A stretch of 64,000 bases of DNA from Niabella pedocola (lineage in GTDB: Bacteria > Bacteroidota > Bacteroidia > Chitinophagales > Chitinophagaceae): contig NZ_JAJNEC010000005.1 in the NCBI RefSeq assembly GCF_021044425.1, positions 1,364,001-1,428,000 of the forward strand, given 5' to 3'. The position numbers and the translations under genes are program-made. The notes below the pieces were generated by a model. The model was not told where the DNA came from and did not search any database. It saw only the letters and a list, made by a program, of their open reading frames with translations. Below, piece by piece: positions 42,813-51,043 of this stretch (positions within the stretch are counted from its first letter, which is position 1; each line of letters begins with the position of its first letter).

Positions 42813-43107
42813 ATTTGCCTTATCCGGCTCGTGAGGGCATAAGCAGTATGCCGGCACGTGTCCCCCCCATCCCTTAACCCAATACATCTGTCCGTCCTTT
42901 GTCCGCCCCGGGTCCGGTTTTCGTCCTGCCTGATCTTTGGACGGCTGGTTTAAATCCGGCACCTTTAAAAAACAAGCGTATAAGGTATACAGTCCGTTCG
43001 AACATTCTTCAAAAAAGATTGGCCTGCCCGCAAACAGAACATTACAGCCTCTTTTTCGACCTGCCGCCTTACGCCTTTAAACCCGCAACCAATTAAAACC
43101 ATAGCAT

Positions 43108-44448
43108 ATGCAACAGCCCTCTCATCAAAAATGGATGCATTACGTAGACGGAAACAAAAAGCTTTTCGAACTTACCATTCCCGGAACCCACGATAGTGGC
43201 ACCTATCCTTCAGACCTGGAATCGGCAAAATGCCAGGGAATGACCCTGGAACAACAACTCAATGCCGGGATCCGGTTTATTGACATCCGGTTAACCTTCG
43301 GTTTCGATGACGATGGCGTGTTATGGGTTGCTCACGGGATCGACAGTTTTTTGGGACTGAGCTTTGAGACCGACATTATCGGAACCTGTAAAAAGTTTTT
43401 ATCGCAAAACCCGTCAGAAACGATCCTGATGTCCATCAAAAACGAATCCCTGACAGAAAAATGGGGCGATAATGCAAAATTCTATGGTGATCTGTCTGCC
43501 ATTATTAACCGGTCAAAAACAACCTTTTATTTAAAAGAATCGATGCCCACCCTGCAGGAGGTAAGAGGCAAAATCGTATTGTTTCGCCGGTTTCCCGTAG
43601 AAATAAACATGATTCCCGGCACAAAGCCCCACGATCCGCCCCGCCCTGCAACGCCGATACTTGCTAATAACGGCTTGAATATTTATAACCATTTTCCGGC
43701 GGATGAGGCTGCACCTTTTACTAATGCATCCATCAAATATTATGTTCAGGACAGGTACTTCCGGTGGTCTGGAGGTTCTAACCGTTCGGAAAAATTTACC
43801 GGCTGGGTAGAACCCGCTCTTAATAAAGCGGCGGCAGTTACAGAGCAGGATACCTGCTATATCAATTTTACGAGTGCTACGGGGAGATCCGGCGGCATCC
43901 TGCCTTTTACATCTACACCCATGGATTTAGCTGAAACTGTGGTGCCATTATTCAATAACTATTTAAGCAGCAACCCGCCCAACCGTTTTGGTATTATTCC
44001 CATGGACTTTCCGGAGTTGAAACCTTATTTAATAACCCAGCTCATCCATTGCAATTATCAAAATCCCATGGTGTTCCCAAGACTGCGGAACCGTTCCAAC
44101 GGAGCCGAATATCTCAATTTCGACGGGAAACTGCATCATATCCCCAGCCCCGCTATTGCCGCAAACCTTTTTAAAAAGGATTGGGACTGGCAGTCCATTC
44201 CTAACTTCAATTTTACGCCCGTTCCTGCTCAAACAGGCGTTCCTCTGTTAAACGGAAGGCTGCTTTCCTTTTCAGGAAGACCGGAGTTGTATATATGCTA
44301 TAATATAGCCGGGAGCTCCCGGCCGGTGCTACGCCATATCCTCAACCCATCCACACAAAATGCCTACGGACTTTTTGGAACGATCAACCCGGTTTCGGAA
44401 GCAACAAAAGGCAATTATGAACTGCAGCCCCCGATCAGCTGGCAGTAA
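43108..44448 (+). CDS. Phosphatidylinositol-specific phospholipase C-like (PLC X) protein
   Basis: 446 residues without a clear signal peptide. The N-terminal 300 residues follow the bacterial PI-PLC pattern: ELTIPGTHDSGTY with the first catalytic His, GIRFIDIRLTF with the Asp-Arg pair, and VAHGIDSFLG with the second His. Bacterial enzymes of this fold cleave phosphatidylinositol or related lipids to a cyclic phosphate; in Bacteroidota the natural substrate is uncertain. The last 120 residues are not recognised and could be a carbohydrate- or lipid-binding module. The lack of an export signal is unusual for the family. Confidence 0.75.
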   Translation: MQQPSHQKWMHYVDGNKKLFELTIPGTHDSGTYPSDLESAKCQGMTLEQQLNAGIRFIDIRLTFGFDDDGVLWVAHGIDSFLGLSFETDIIGTCKKFLSQNPSETILMSIKNESLTEKWGDNAKFYGDLSAIINRSKTTFYLKESMPTLQEVRGKIVLFRRFPVEINMIPGTKPHDPPRPATPILANNGLNIYNHFPADEAAPFTNASIKYYVQDRYFRWSGGSNRSEKFTGWVEPALNKAAAVTEQDTCYINFTSATGRSGGILPFTSTPMDLAETVVPLFNNYLSSNPPNRFGIIPMDFPELKPYLITQLIHCNYQNPMVFPRLRNRSNGAEYLNFDGKLHHIPSPAIAANLFKKDWDWQSIPNFNFTPVPAQTGVPLLNGRLLSFSGRPELYICYNIAGSSRPVLRHILNPSTQNAYGLFGTINPVSEATKGNYELQPPISWQ

Positions 44449-44699
44449 GGAACAGGCAATGGGAGGCAACCGCTAAAATCCTGTAGCAGCTCGGACCGCG
44501 CAGATTTGCAAAAAAGCCGCTCGCCGCACAATACTTTTATCTGTGATATCCGTGTTATCCCCCAAACCGGGAATAATCACTGATCCCGCCGCGGTTGTTC
44601 TCCCCTCTTGCATATCCGCCAAATGGTTGTGAAGACCTTATGCCTGGAAAATGGCGGCACCCATCCGCAGGAAACCATTTAAATCCTACTTTTGACCCA

Positions 44700-45995
44700 A
44701 TGAACGAATTACCATCCCTATCCTTTCAACCGGCAGAGCAAATAAAAGCCTACCAGGAAAAAAAGCTGGCGAACCTGGTGCAGTACCTAAACCTGCACTC
44801 ACCATTTTATAAACGCCTGTTCCAGGAACACCAGATCGATCCGGATAGCATCCGGCATATTGAGGACCTGGTTCGCATACCACCAACAGAAAAGGAACAC
44901 CTGCAGCGTTACAATAAAGAATTCATCTCGGTGCCCCAGCACCAGATCGTAGAATATATGGCCACTTCGGGTACGGTAGGGAGCCCGGTAACAATAGCAC
45001 TAACAGAGAATGACCTGCAACGCCTGGCCTATAACGAATACAGTTCCTTTGCCTGTGCCGATGGCAGCGCTTCTGACATTTACCAGCTGATGCTGACCCT
45101 CGACCGGCAGTTCATGGCAGGCATTGCCTATTACCTGGGCATCCGCAAGCTGGGAGCCGGACAGGTGCGTGTGGGGCCCGGTGTACCTTCCCTGCAATGG
45201 GAAGTGATTGAGCGGCTGAAACCCAATGCCATCGTAGCCGTGCCCTCTTTTATTGTAAAACTGATCCAGTATGCAAAGGAAAACGGCATTGATCTGAACC
45301 GCTCTTCTGTAAAAAAGGCCATTTGCATCGGCGAAAACCTGCGGAAAGAAGACCTGAGCCTCAACATCCTCGGCAGCCGGATCACCGAAAACTGGAACAT
45401 ACAACTCTACTCTACCTACGCTTCCACCGAAATGCAAACCGCCTTTACAGAGTGTACCGCGGGTAAAGGCGGGCATCAGAACCCGGAGCTGGTAATCCTG
45501 GAGCTCATCGACGATAACGGAATTCCCGTTGCGCCCGGAGAAATCGGCGAGGTAACTATTACCACACTGGGGGTAGAAGGCATGCCGCTGTTGCGGTATA
45601 AAACCGGCGACCTCTGCCGCGCCTTTTATGCCCCCTGCGCCTGCGGCCGGCATACCACCCGGCTTTCGCCCGTTATCGGCCGCAAAAAACAAATGATCAA
45701 ATTCAAAGGCACAACGCTGTTTGCCCCCGCACTGTTTGAGATCATTCATAAGATAGACGCCATCAAGGAATATGTAGCGGAGGTTTACAGCAATGAGATC
45801 GGCACCGATGAAGTGCTCCTGTATATCCTGCCGGCCAATACCTCCGAAGAAACGGATGGCAAGATCAAAACCTACCTGCAGGCCCGTTTGCGCGTAATGC
45901 CGCATATAAAATATCTTACAAGAGAAGAAATGCAGCAATTACAGTTTCCCGAAGGCGCCCGCAAGCCCGTAAAGTTTATTGACAAAAGAGTGTAA
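44700..45995 (+). CDS. Phenylacetate-CoA ligase-like AMP-binding enzyme
   Basis: 431 residues from the ATG at 44700 (MNELPSLSFQPAEQ), which fits PaaK-like family starts; an upstream in-frame extension to 44595 has no similarity. Adenylate-forming motifs are present: YMATSGTVGSPV (phosphate loop), LYSTYASTEMQ and LLRYKTGDL, then a C-terminal lid. CAPCACGRHTTR carries clustered Cys that may bind zinc, as in some PaaK relatives. It should activate an aromatic or other small carboxylic acid as an adenylate or thioester. An ammonia-lyase and a FabG-type reductase lie 1.2 and 2.8 kb downstream, so p-coumarate or cinnamate is a plausible substrate, but this is inference. Confidence 0.82.
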   Translation: MNELPSLSFQPAEQIKAYQEKKLANLVQYLNLHSPFYKRLFQEHQIDPDSIRHIEDLVRIPPTEKEHLQRYNKEFISVPQHQIVEYMATSGTVGSPVTIALTENDLQRLAYNEYSSFACADGSASDIYQLMLTLDRQFMAGIAYYLGIRKLGAGQVRVGPGVPSLQWEVIERLKPNAIVAVPSFIVKLIQYAKENGIDLNRSSVKKAICIGENLRKEDLSLNILGSRITENWNIQLYSTYASTEMQTAFTECTAGKGGHQNPELVILELIDDNGIPVAPGEIGEVTITTLGVEGMPLLRYKTGDLCRAFYAPCACGRHTTRLSPVIGRKKQMIKFKGTTLFAPALFEIIHKIDAIKEYVAEVYSNEIGTDEVLLYILPANTSEETDGKIKTYLQARLRVMPHIKYLTREEMQQLQFPEGARKPVKFIDKRV

Positions 45996-46319
45996 CCCCA
46001 CTCCTTTTTGAGATCGCTTTCAGAAAAATCCCAATGGGCTGTCATAGCCCAAAAGCACGCTATGCTCAGGGGCAACCCCATCGCAGCTTTCAAACCAATG
46101 CGACAACTTTAACGCCCGCCCTTTCCTTCCCGCTTTAACTGTAGGATTAATTCCCCCTTTCCTGAAAAAAAATCGGCAACCTCCTGCCGGCATTGAATAT
46201 CGCCGGCACTATACACGTGGTAAAGACCTTTGGCAAACGGTTCTTAATCTCAAAAACCCCGGGTTATCCATCAGAACGGGAACAGGCATCGTATTTGTTC
46301 CGGTATTAAAAAAAACATT
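45996..46319. other. Intergenic region before the acidic protein gene
   Basis: 324 bases. A small hairpin (TGGGCTgtcatAGCCCA) lies near 46037-46054, without a T run. I see no gene, promoter consensus or repeat that I can support. Confidence 0.4.
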
Positions 46320-46850
46320 ATGGATACCAACAAAAACGAACAGGATCTGCGGGACACAGAAAAAGATCAGGAAAAACTGCAGCCGGACGAAGGCACACTG
46401 GACCTGCCCGAAGTAAAAGATATTCCCGGCCAGGAAAATATTCATCCGCCCAACCTGCGTGAAATGGCGGATACCACCATCGCCTCCGATGATGAAGAGG
46501 GGGTGGGTATTTTTGACACCGACAACGAACGTCCTGAACGGGGCAATGTGCCCGGGGAAGAACCATCCGAAGCGCCCGCATCGGAAGCATCCAATGCCAA
46601 CCTACAGGAGGATGAAATGCCGGAAGAAGCCATTGAGGCGCTTGAACAAACCGGATCTGAGGACGACCGGAACCTGCGCCGAGCCCGCCCCGACAATAAA
46701 GACGATGAAGGCGATCCGTTAAACGAAACCGCAGAAAACTCCGGAGAAGACCTGGATGTTCCCGGCGAAGAACTGGATGACGAAGACGAAGAGAATGGCG
46801 AAGAAGACGAAGAAAATAACGCTTACAGCCTGAGCAACGACAATGAATAA
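46320..46850 (+). CDS. Very acidic, probably disordered conserved protein
   Basis: 176 residues rich in Glu, Asp, Asn and Pro with almost no hydrophobic core. It contains phrases that I recall as conserved in similar Bacteroidota proteins, such as LPEVKDIPGQENIHPP, ADTTIASDDEEG and a C-terminal GEDLDVPGEELDDEDEE followed by NNAYSLS. Conservation of exact short phrases in an otherwise loose sequence suggests binding motifs for partner proteins. There is no signal peptide or membrane helix. Database names for such proteins are unreliable. It has its own strong terminator (46891-46941), so it is a single-gene unit. Function unknown. Confidence 0.7.
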   Translation: MDTNKNEQDLRDTEKDQEKLQPDEGTLDLPEVKDIPGQENIHPPNLREMADTTIASDDEEGVGIFDTDNERPERGNVPGEEPSEAPASEASNANLQEDEMPEEAIEALEQTGSEDDRNLRRARPDNKDDEGDPLNETAENSGEDLDVPGEELDDEDEENGEEDEENNAYSLSNDNE

Positions 46851-46890
46851 CAGGCACAGCCAAGCACCAGATCGGTATCTTTTTTATCAT

Positions 46891-46941
46891 GGGGACGGCC
46901 AGCGGCATACAAACCGCCATTGGCCATCCCCTTCCTTTTTT
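46891..46941 (+). terminator. Rho-independent terminator of the acidic protein gene
   Basis: GGGGACGGCCA pairs with TGGCCATCCCC (one mismatch) with an inner GCGG/CCGC step, followed by TTCCTTTTTT. The rest of the 303-base gap to the ammonia-lyase gene shows no other gene. Confidence 0.85.
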
Positions 46942-47153
46942 GCGTTCCGCAGCCGCTCCGCCGGCCATATGCCCTCATTTATAGCAATGCCGGTGAAAGA
47001 AATGCCGGTTTTTGCAGGCTGTAGCCGGCAATGAAAACACCGGAAATTTCCTTTTGCCTGTAACCACTGAAGCCCCATCCCCTAATAAATTTTTTGATAC
47101 CAGTGATATATTTCGTTTTTTTGCGCCTTGTTTAATAAATTACGAATACAACA

Positions 47154-48689
47154 ATGATCACAGTAGGGGGAAAACGGCTATCATTACAAGATTTTAATGC
47201 AATTTTAATTGATGGCCAACCTATTACGCTTGACGAAGCTGCTTTGGAGCAGGTAAACACCAGTTTTGACTTTCTGAAACAATTTTCCAGTCATAAGTTG
47301 ATCTATGGCATCAATACGGGTTTTGGGCCCATGGCGCAGTATAAGATCAGCGACGAAAATATTTTAGAACTGCAATACAACCTCATCCGCAGCCACAGCA
47401 GCGGCGGTGGTAATGTGCTACCTCCCTTGCAGGGAAAGGCAGTGATGCTCGCCCGTCTTAACAACTTAATGCAGGGTTATTCCGGTGTAGATCCAAGGCT
47501 GGCGGTCCTGCTGGCAGCCATGATCAATCATAACCTGGTGCCCTGTATTTATGAGCATGGCGGGGTGGGTGCCAGCGGCGACCTGGTACAACTGGCGCAC
47601 CTGGCATTGGGTATTATCGGTGAAGGAGAAGTATGGTACGAGGGCACTATTCAGCCGGCTGCTGATGCTTTTAAAAAAGCCGGACTGGAACCCTTAAAAG
47701 TGCAGATCCGCGAAGGGCTGGCACTGATCAACGGTACCTCTGCCATGACGGGCGTGGGCCTGCTGAACCTGTTGCAGGCACAACAGCTCCTGAACTGGTC
47801 CATCATGCTTTCGGCCATCACCAACGAGATCATGGAAGTTTATGACGACCATTACTCTCATGAACTGAATATTGTAAAACACCATACCGGCCAGCAGCAT
47901 ATTGCCCGCCAGATGCGCGCCATCCTGGAAGACAGCAAACTCATTCGCAGCCGGTCTGAACATTTATACAATCCCGAGAACATCCAGCACGATGTATTTG
48001 AAGATAAAGTGCAGGAATATTATTCCCTGCGCTGTATCACGCAGGTGCTGGGACCGGTTTACGACACGCTTGCACACACAGAAGAAACGGTAGTGAATGA
48101 GCTCAATTCCGTAAACGACAACCCGGTTGTAGACGTAGCCAATCACAATATTTTTCATGGCGGCAATTTCCATGGCGATTACGTGTCTTTCGAAATGGAT
48201 AAAATGAAGATCGCCATTACCAAACTAACCATGCTGAGCGAACGGCAGTTGAATTACCTGCTGAACGCACGGCTGAATCAAAAGTTTCCGCCCTTTGTGA
48301 ACCATGGCGTGCTGGGATTGAATTTTGGCATGCAGGGCATCCAGTTCACGGCTACATCAACAACGGCCGAGAATCAAACGCTTTCCTTCCCCATGTATGT
48401 GCACAGCATCCCCAACAACAACGACAACCAGGATATTGTAAGCATGGGCTTTAATGCTGCGCAGATCGCCAAAAAGGTGATCGAAAACGCCTACGAGGTA
48501 CTGGCGATACAGGCCATGACCCTGCTGCAGGCGATCGACTACCTGGACCGGCACAACCAGATGGCGGCCAAAACCACGGCCGTTTATGCTGCCCTGCGCG
48601 AGCAGTTTCCAAAGTTCAGCAAGGATTATCCGCTCTATAAAGACCTGGCAAAAGTGCGCGAGTTTATGAAAGCACATCAGCCATTTTAA
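47154..48689 (+). CDS. Aromatic amino acid ammonia-lyase (tyrosine/histidine type)
   Basis: 511 residues. The Ala140-Ser141-Gly142 triad in GGVGASGDLVQLAHL cyclises to the MIO electrophile, and Tyr51 in IYGINTGFG is the usual catalytic Tyr. The sequence is strikingly like the characterised Flavobacterium johnsoniae tyrosine ammonia-lyase over its length (for example QYNLIRSHSSG, GNFHGDYVSFEMDKMKI, YVHSIPNNNDNQDIVSMG). The selectivity pair is Ser80-His81, the form also seen in histidine ammonia-lyases, yet the F. johnsoniae enzyme has it and uses tyrosine. It probably makes p-coumarate (or urocanate). No hut genes are nearby. fabG follows 76 bases later, as in flexirubin pigment clusters. Confidence 0.85.
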   Translation: MITVGGKRLSLQDFNAILIDGQPITLDEAALEQVNTSFDFLKQFSSHKLIYGINTGFGPMAQYKISDENILELQYNLIRSHSSGGGNVLPPLQGKAVMLARLNNLMQGYSGVDPRLAVLLAAMINHNLVPCIYEHGGVGASGDLVQLAHLALGIIGEGEVWYEGTIQPAADAFKKAGLEPLKVQIREGLALINGTSAMTGVGLLNLLQAQQLLNWSIMLSAITNEIMEVYDDHYSHELNIVKHHTGQQHIARQMRAILEDSKLIRSRSEHLYNPENIQHDVFEDKVQEYYSLRCITQVLGPVYDTLAHTEETVVNELNSVNDNPVVDVANHNIFHGGNFHGDYVSFEMDKMKIAITKLTMLSERQLNYLLNARLNQKFPPFVNHGVLGLNFGMQGIQFTATSTTAENQTLSFPMYVHSIPNNNDNQDIVSMGFNAAQIAKKVIENAYEVLAIQAMTLLQAIDYLDRHNQMAAKTTAVYAALREQFPKFSKDYPLYKDLAKVREFMKAHQPF

Positions 48690-48690
48690 A

Positions 48691-48742
48691 TTTATAGTTT
48701 TGAGTTTATGGTCTATCGTTTGTTCAAACCATAAACTATAAA
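48691..48742. repeat. Nested inverted repeats in the fabG leader
   Basis: TTTATAGTTT (48691-48700) is inverted at 48733-48742, and GTTTATGGT (48704-48712) is inverted at 48728-48736, so two alternative or partly nested hairpins can form. The ATG of fabG is at 48766. Confidence 0.5.
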
Positions 48743-48765
48743 CAACAAACAAGAAACTAAAAATT

Positions 48766-49494
48766 ATGAACTGGGCATTAGTAACCGGGGGATCCCGTGG
48801 CATTGGGAGAGCGATTTGCATACAGCTGGCCAAACAGGGCTTCAACATCCTCATCAATTATAAAGGCAACAAGGAAAAGGCCGAAGAGACCCTTGCAGCC
48901 GTACAAGAAGCCGGCGTTAATGGTGCCTTGCTCGCCTTTGACGTGGCGGACCGTGAAGCGGTACAACAGATCCTGGGCGGCTGGATGGAAGCCAACACCG
49001 ATAAGACCATTGAGGTATTAGTAAACAATGCCGGTATTAAGGATGATGTACTGTTGATGTGGATGAAGGATGAACAATGGGATGGCGTATTAAATACCAG
49101 TCTGGGAGGTTTTTTTAATGTAACCCGGCTGGTGGTAAACAATATGCTGCGGCAGCGCTATGGCCGCATCATCAACGTGGTTTCCTTATCCGGATTAAAA
49201 GGTTTGGCCGGTCAAACAAATTATTCGGCGGCCAAAGGCGGTGTCATTGCTGCTACCAAGGCCCTGGCCCAGGAAGTAGGTAAGCGGAACATTACGGTAA
49301 ATGCAGTGGCTCCGGGCTTTATTAAAACAGACATGACCGAAGATATCGACGAAGGGCAAATGAAGCAAATCATCCCTGCCAACCGCTTCGGTACACCGGA
49401 GGAAGTGGCACATGCCGTAGGCTTTTTTGCAACAAAAGAAGCGGCCTATATCACCGGACAGGTACTTTCCATTAACGGGGGATTGTATACCTGA
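48766..49494 (+). CDS. fabG: 3-oxoacyl-ACP reductase (FabG-type SDR)
   Basis: 242 residues. It uses NADPH to reduce 3-oxoacyl-ACP. The Rossmann motif TGGSRGIGRA, NNAG, and the Ser-Tyr-Lys catalytic set (VSLSG, then NYSAAKGG) are all present, and it ends with NGGLYT. Placement directly after a tyrosine ammonia-lyase-like gene is the arrangement seen in flexirubin/aryl polyene clusters, where a FabG homologue reduces the growing polyene chain. It could also be an ordinary fatty-acid enzyme. The leader holds nested inverted repeats. Confidence 0.9.
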   Translation: MNWALVTGGSRGIGRAICIQLAKQGFNILINYKGNKEKAEETLAAVQEAGVNGALLAFDVADREAVQQILGGWMEANTDKTIEVLVNNAGIKDDVLLMWMKDEQWDGVLNTSLGGFFNVTRLVVNNMLRQRYGRIINVVSLSGLKGLAGQTNYSAAKGGVIAATKALAQEVGKRNITVNAVAPGFIKTDMTEDIDEGQMKQIIPANRFGTPEEVAHAVGFFATKEAAYITGQVLSINGGLYT

Positions 49495-49522
49495 TTTCAG
49501 GGATCCGTCTGCAAAACTCCCC

Positions 49523-49547
49523 TATCTTTGCAGTGAACTACTGCAAA
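49523..49547 (+). promoter_or_regulatory. Promoter of the lipocalin-like lipoprotein with overlapping inverted repeat
   Basis: TATCTTTG at 49523-49530 matches TAnnTTTG. TTTGCAGT (49527-49534) is inverted at 49540-49547 (ACTGCAAA) with a five-base centre, overlapping the -7 box and the expected start of the transcript. Confidence 0.5.
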
Positions 49548-49557
49548 TAATACTTAT

Positions 49558-50022
49558 ATGAAACGCGCGCTTTTAAAACTAACCGCCTGGGCACTGATCC
49601 TTATAACAGGCCTCACAGCTGTAAGCTGCAGGAAAGAAACCGTTTATATCAAAGACAGGGTGGTCGTACTGCCCCCGGCCCATACCGTTGATGGGATCTG
49701 GATGGGGAGCTATACGGTTGACGTTTTACCCCAGTTGGGTCAGCAATATTACAGTCTGATCCTGAAACCGGACGGCACCGCCATTAATGAAACCAAATGG
49801 ACCGGGCAAACACATATCAACTCCGGAACCTGGCAGATGAAGGGAGATACACTTATTTGTAATACGATTTGCATTTACGGGTACGAGGCCAATATCGGGG
49901 TAAAAGAAGTGCATACCGCCATTTTCAATAAAAGGAACGGCACATTAACGAAGGGCGAATGGCGAAATCCAGCTCCCGGAACGGGCAGGGGTGATGTGGT
50001 GTTGACGAAAAAGCAGGATTAA
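49558..50022 (+). CDS. Predicted lipoprotein, lipocalin-like
   Basis: 154 residues with a lipoprotein signal (hydrophobic stretch, then TAVSCRKE). After a short linker the sequence GIWMGSYTVDVLP, YYSLILKPDGTAINE and SGTWQMKGDTLICNT has the strand pattern of small lipocalin-like or META-type beta barrels found in Bacteroidota lipoproteins. Function unknown. It has its own promoter with an inverted repeat. Confidence 0.7.
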   Translation: MKRALLKLTAWALILITGLTAVSCRKETVYIKDRVVVLPPAHTVDGIWMGSYTVDVLPQLGQQYYSLILKPDGTAINETKWTGQTHINSGTWQMKGDTLICNTICIYGYEANIGVKEVHTAIFNKRNGTLTKGEWRNPAPGTGRGDVVLTKKQD

Positions 50023-50144
50023 CAAGATCATTGCCTTTTGCACACAGATGGCTGTGCATGTGCTGTAAACAATACCGCCAATGCCATTTATTTTTTGATA
50101 CGAACCGATTGCATCCCTATTTATTCATCATAAACGATAGCCTT

Positions 50145-50624
50145 ATGCATCAAGATCCAACTTCATCCGGAGAATTTTCGCTATTCGAAAATAACCTGCT
50201 GTACACGCGTGCCTCTTCCGGCAAACGCCTGCTGAATTTAATCGTAGACACCATCGTTTTCTATATGCTTATTTTTCTTCTGGCATTTTTTATGGTGTCT
50301 GTTTCCCCGGAAATGGCTCCTTATTTTTTATCCGACGACACCGGATTCTCTTTGATCGGTAACCTGATCTATCTGGCATTATATGCGCTGTATATGGGCG
50401 CCCTGGAATCGGGGTTAAAAGGAAAATCCCTCGGGAAATACCTTACCAGAACCCGTGCCGTCAATATCGATGGCACCCCCATTACCGCCCGTACCGCATT
50501 CCTGCGCGGACTGGCAAGGGCGGTACCCTTTTGTGCCTTTAGTGCCCTGGGCAGTCCCTGTGATCCCTGGCAGGATCGGTGGACAAAGACCATGGTGGTT
50601 GACGAACAGCAAAGCGGATCTTAA
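50145..50624 (+). CDS. RDD-family membrane protein
   Basis: 160 residues from the Met at 50145; the preceding in-frame residues from 50031 do not resemble the family. RASSGKRLLNLIVDTIVFYM opens the RDD domain, followed by further hydrophobic helices and GKSLGKYLTRTRAVNIDGTP, the second conserved block. RDD proteins are small membrane proteins of mostly unknown role, some linked to ion or sodium exchange. It lies 122 bases after the lipoprotein gene. Confidence 0.85.
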   Translation: MHQDPTSSGEFSLFENNLLYTRASSGKRLLNLIVDTIVFYMLIFLLAFFMVSVSPEMAPYFLSDDTGFSLIGNLIYLALYALYMGALESGLKGKSLGKYLTRTRAVNIDGTPITARTAFLRGLARAVPFCAFSALGSPCDPWQDRWTKTMVVDEQQSGS

Positions 50625-51043
50625 AAAATCTTTTTGCAGTCCTGCCTGGCAGGAACATGTATTTCCTCAAAACGGCGTTCCCGAACCTTAAGCAGGACCG
50701 TTCCGTTTGAGTATTCGGCGTGGCAGGCTCCCTGTGATCTATGGAGGAACCAGTGGTTCTAAAACCCGGGTAACCGATCAGAAAAAAAATGCAGTAGTTC
50801 CCGGTGTTACCAAACCGGCATAACACCGGAAGCACCAGCGTATGCCGCCGGTCTTTTTACCTGGAACAAACTCTTTATAGATCACTTCGTGGTTCCGGCT
50901 CCCTCCACCGGCGTATTTTTCGTTTCATGAGCCGGCCTCAACGATTGGTAATCAGGTTTACAAACGCCGGTGTGTTGCTTAAAAAATGTTGTGATAAAAA
51001 ATTTGTGATAAAAAATTTTATCACAAAAACCATATCACAAATC
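50625..51043. other. Convergent gap with GTGATA/TATCAC palindromes
   Basis: 419 bases between two convergent genes. TTGTGATAAAAAAT at 50989-51002 is followed by a perfect 12-base-arm inverted repeat TTTGTGATAAAA (51002-51013) / TTTTATCACAAA (51016-51027), then another ATATCAC at 51032-51038. It may act as a bidirectional terminator, though it has almost no GC. The first 360 bases show nothing I can name. Confidence 0.45.

Noticed and set aside
45000..45938. 312-codon frame opposite the PaaK-like ligase
   Set aside because: Antisense shadow; the ligase frame carries all the expected motifs.
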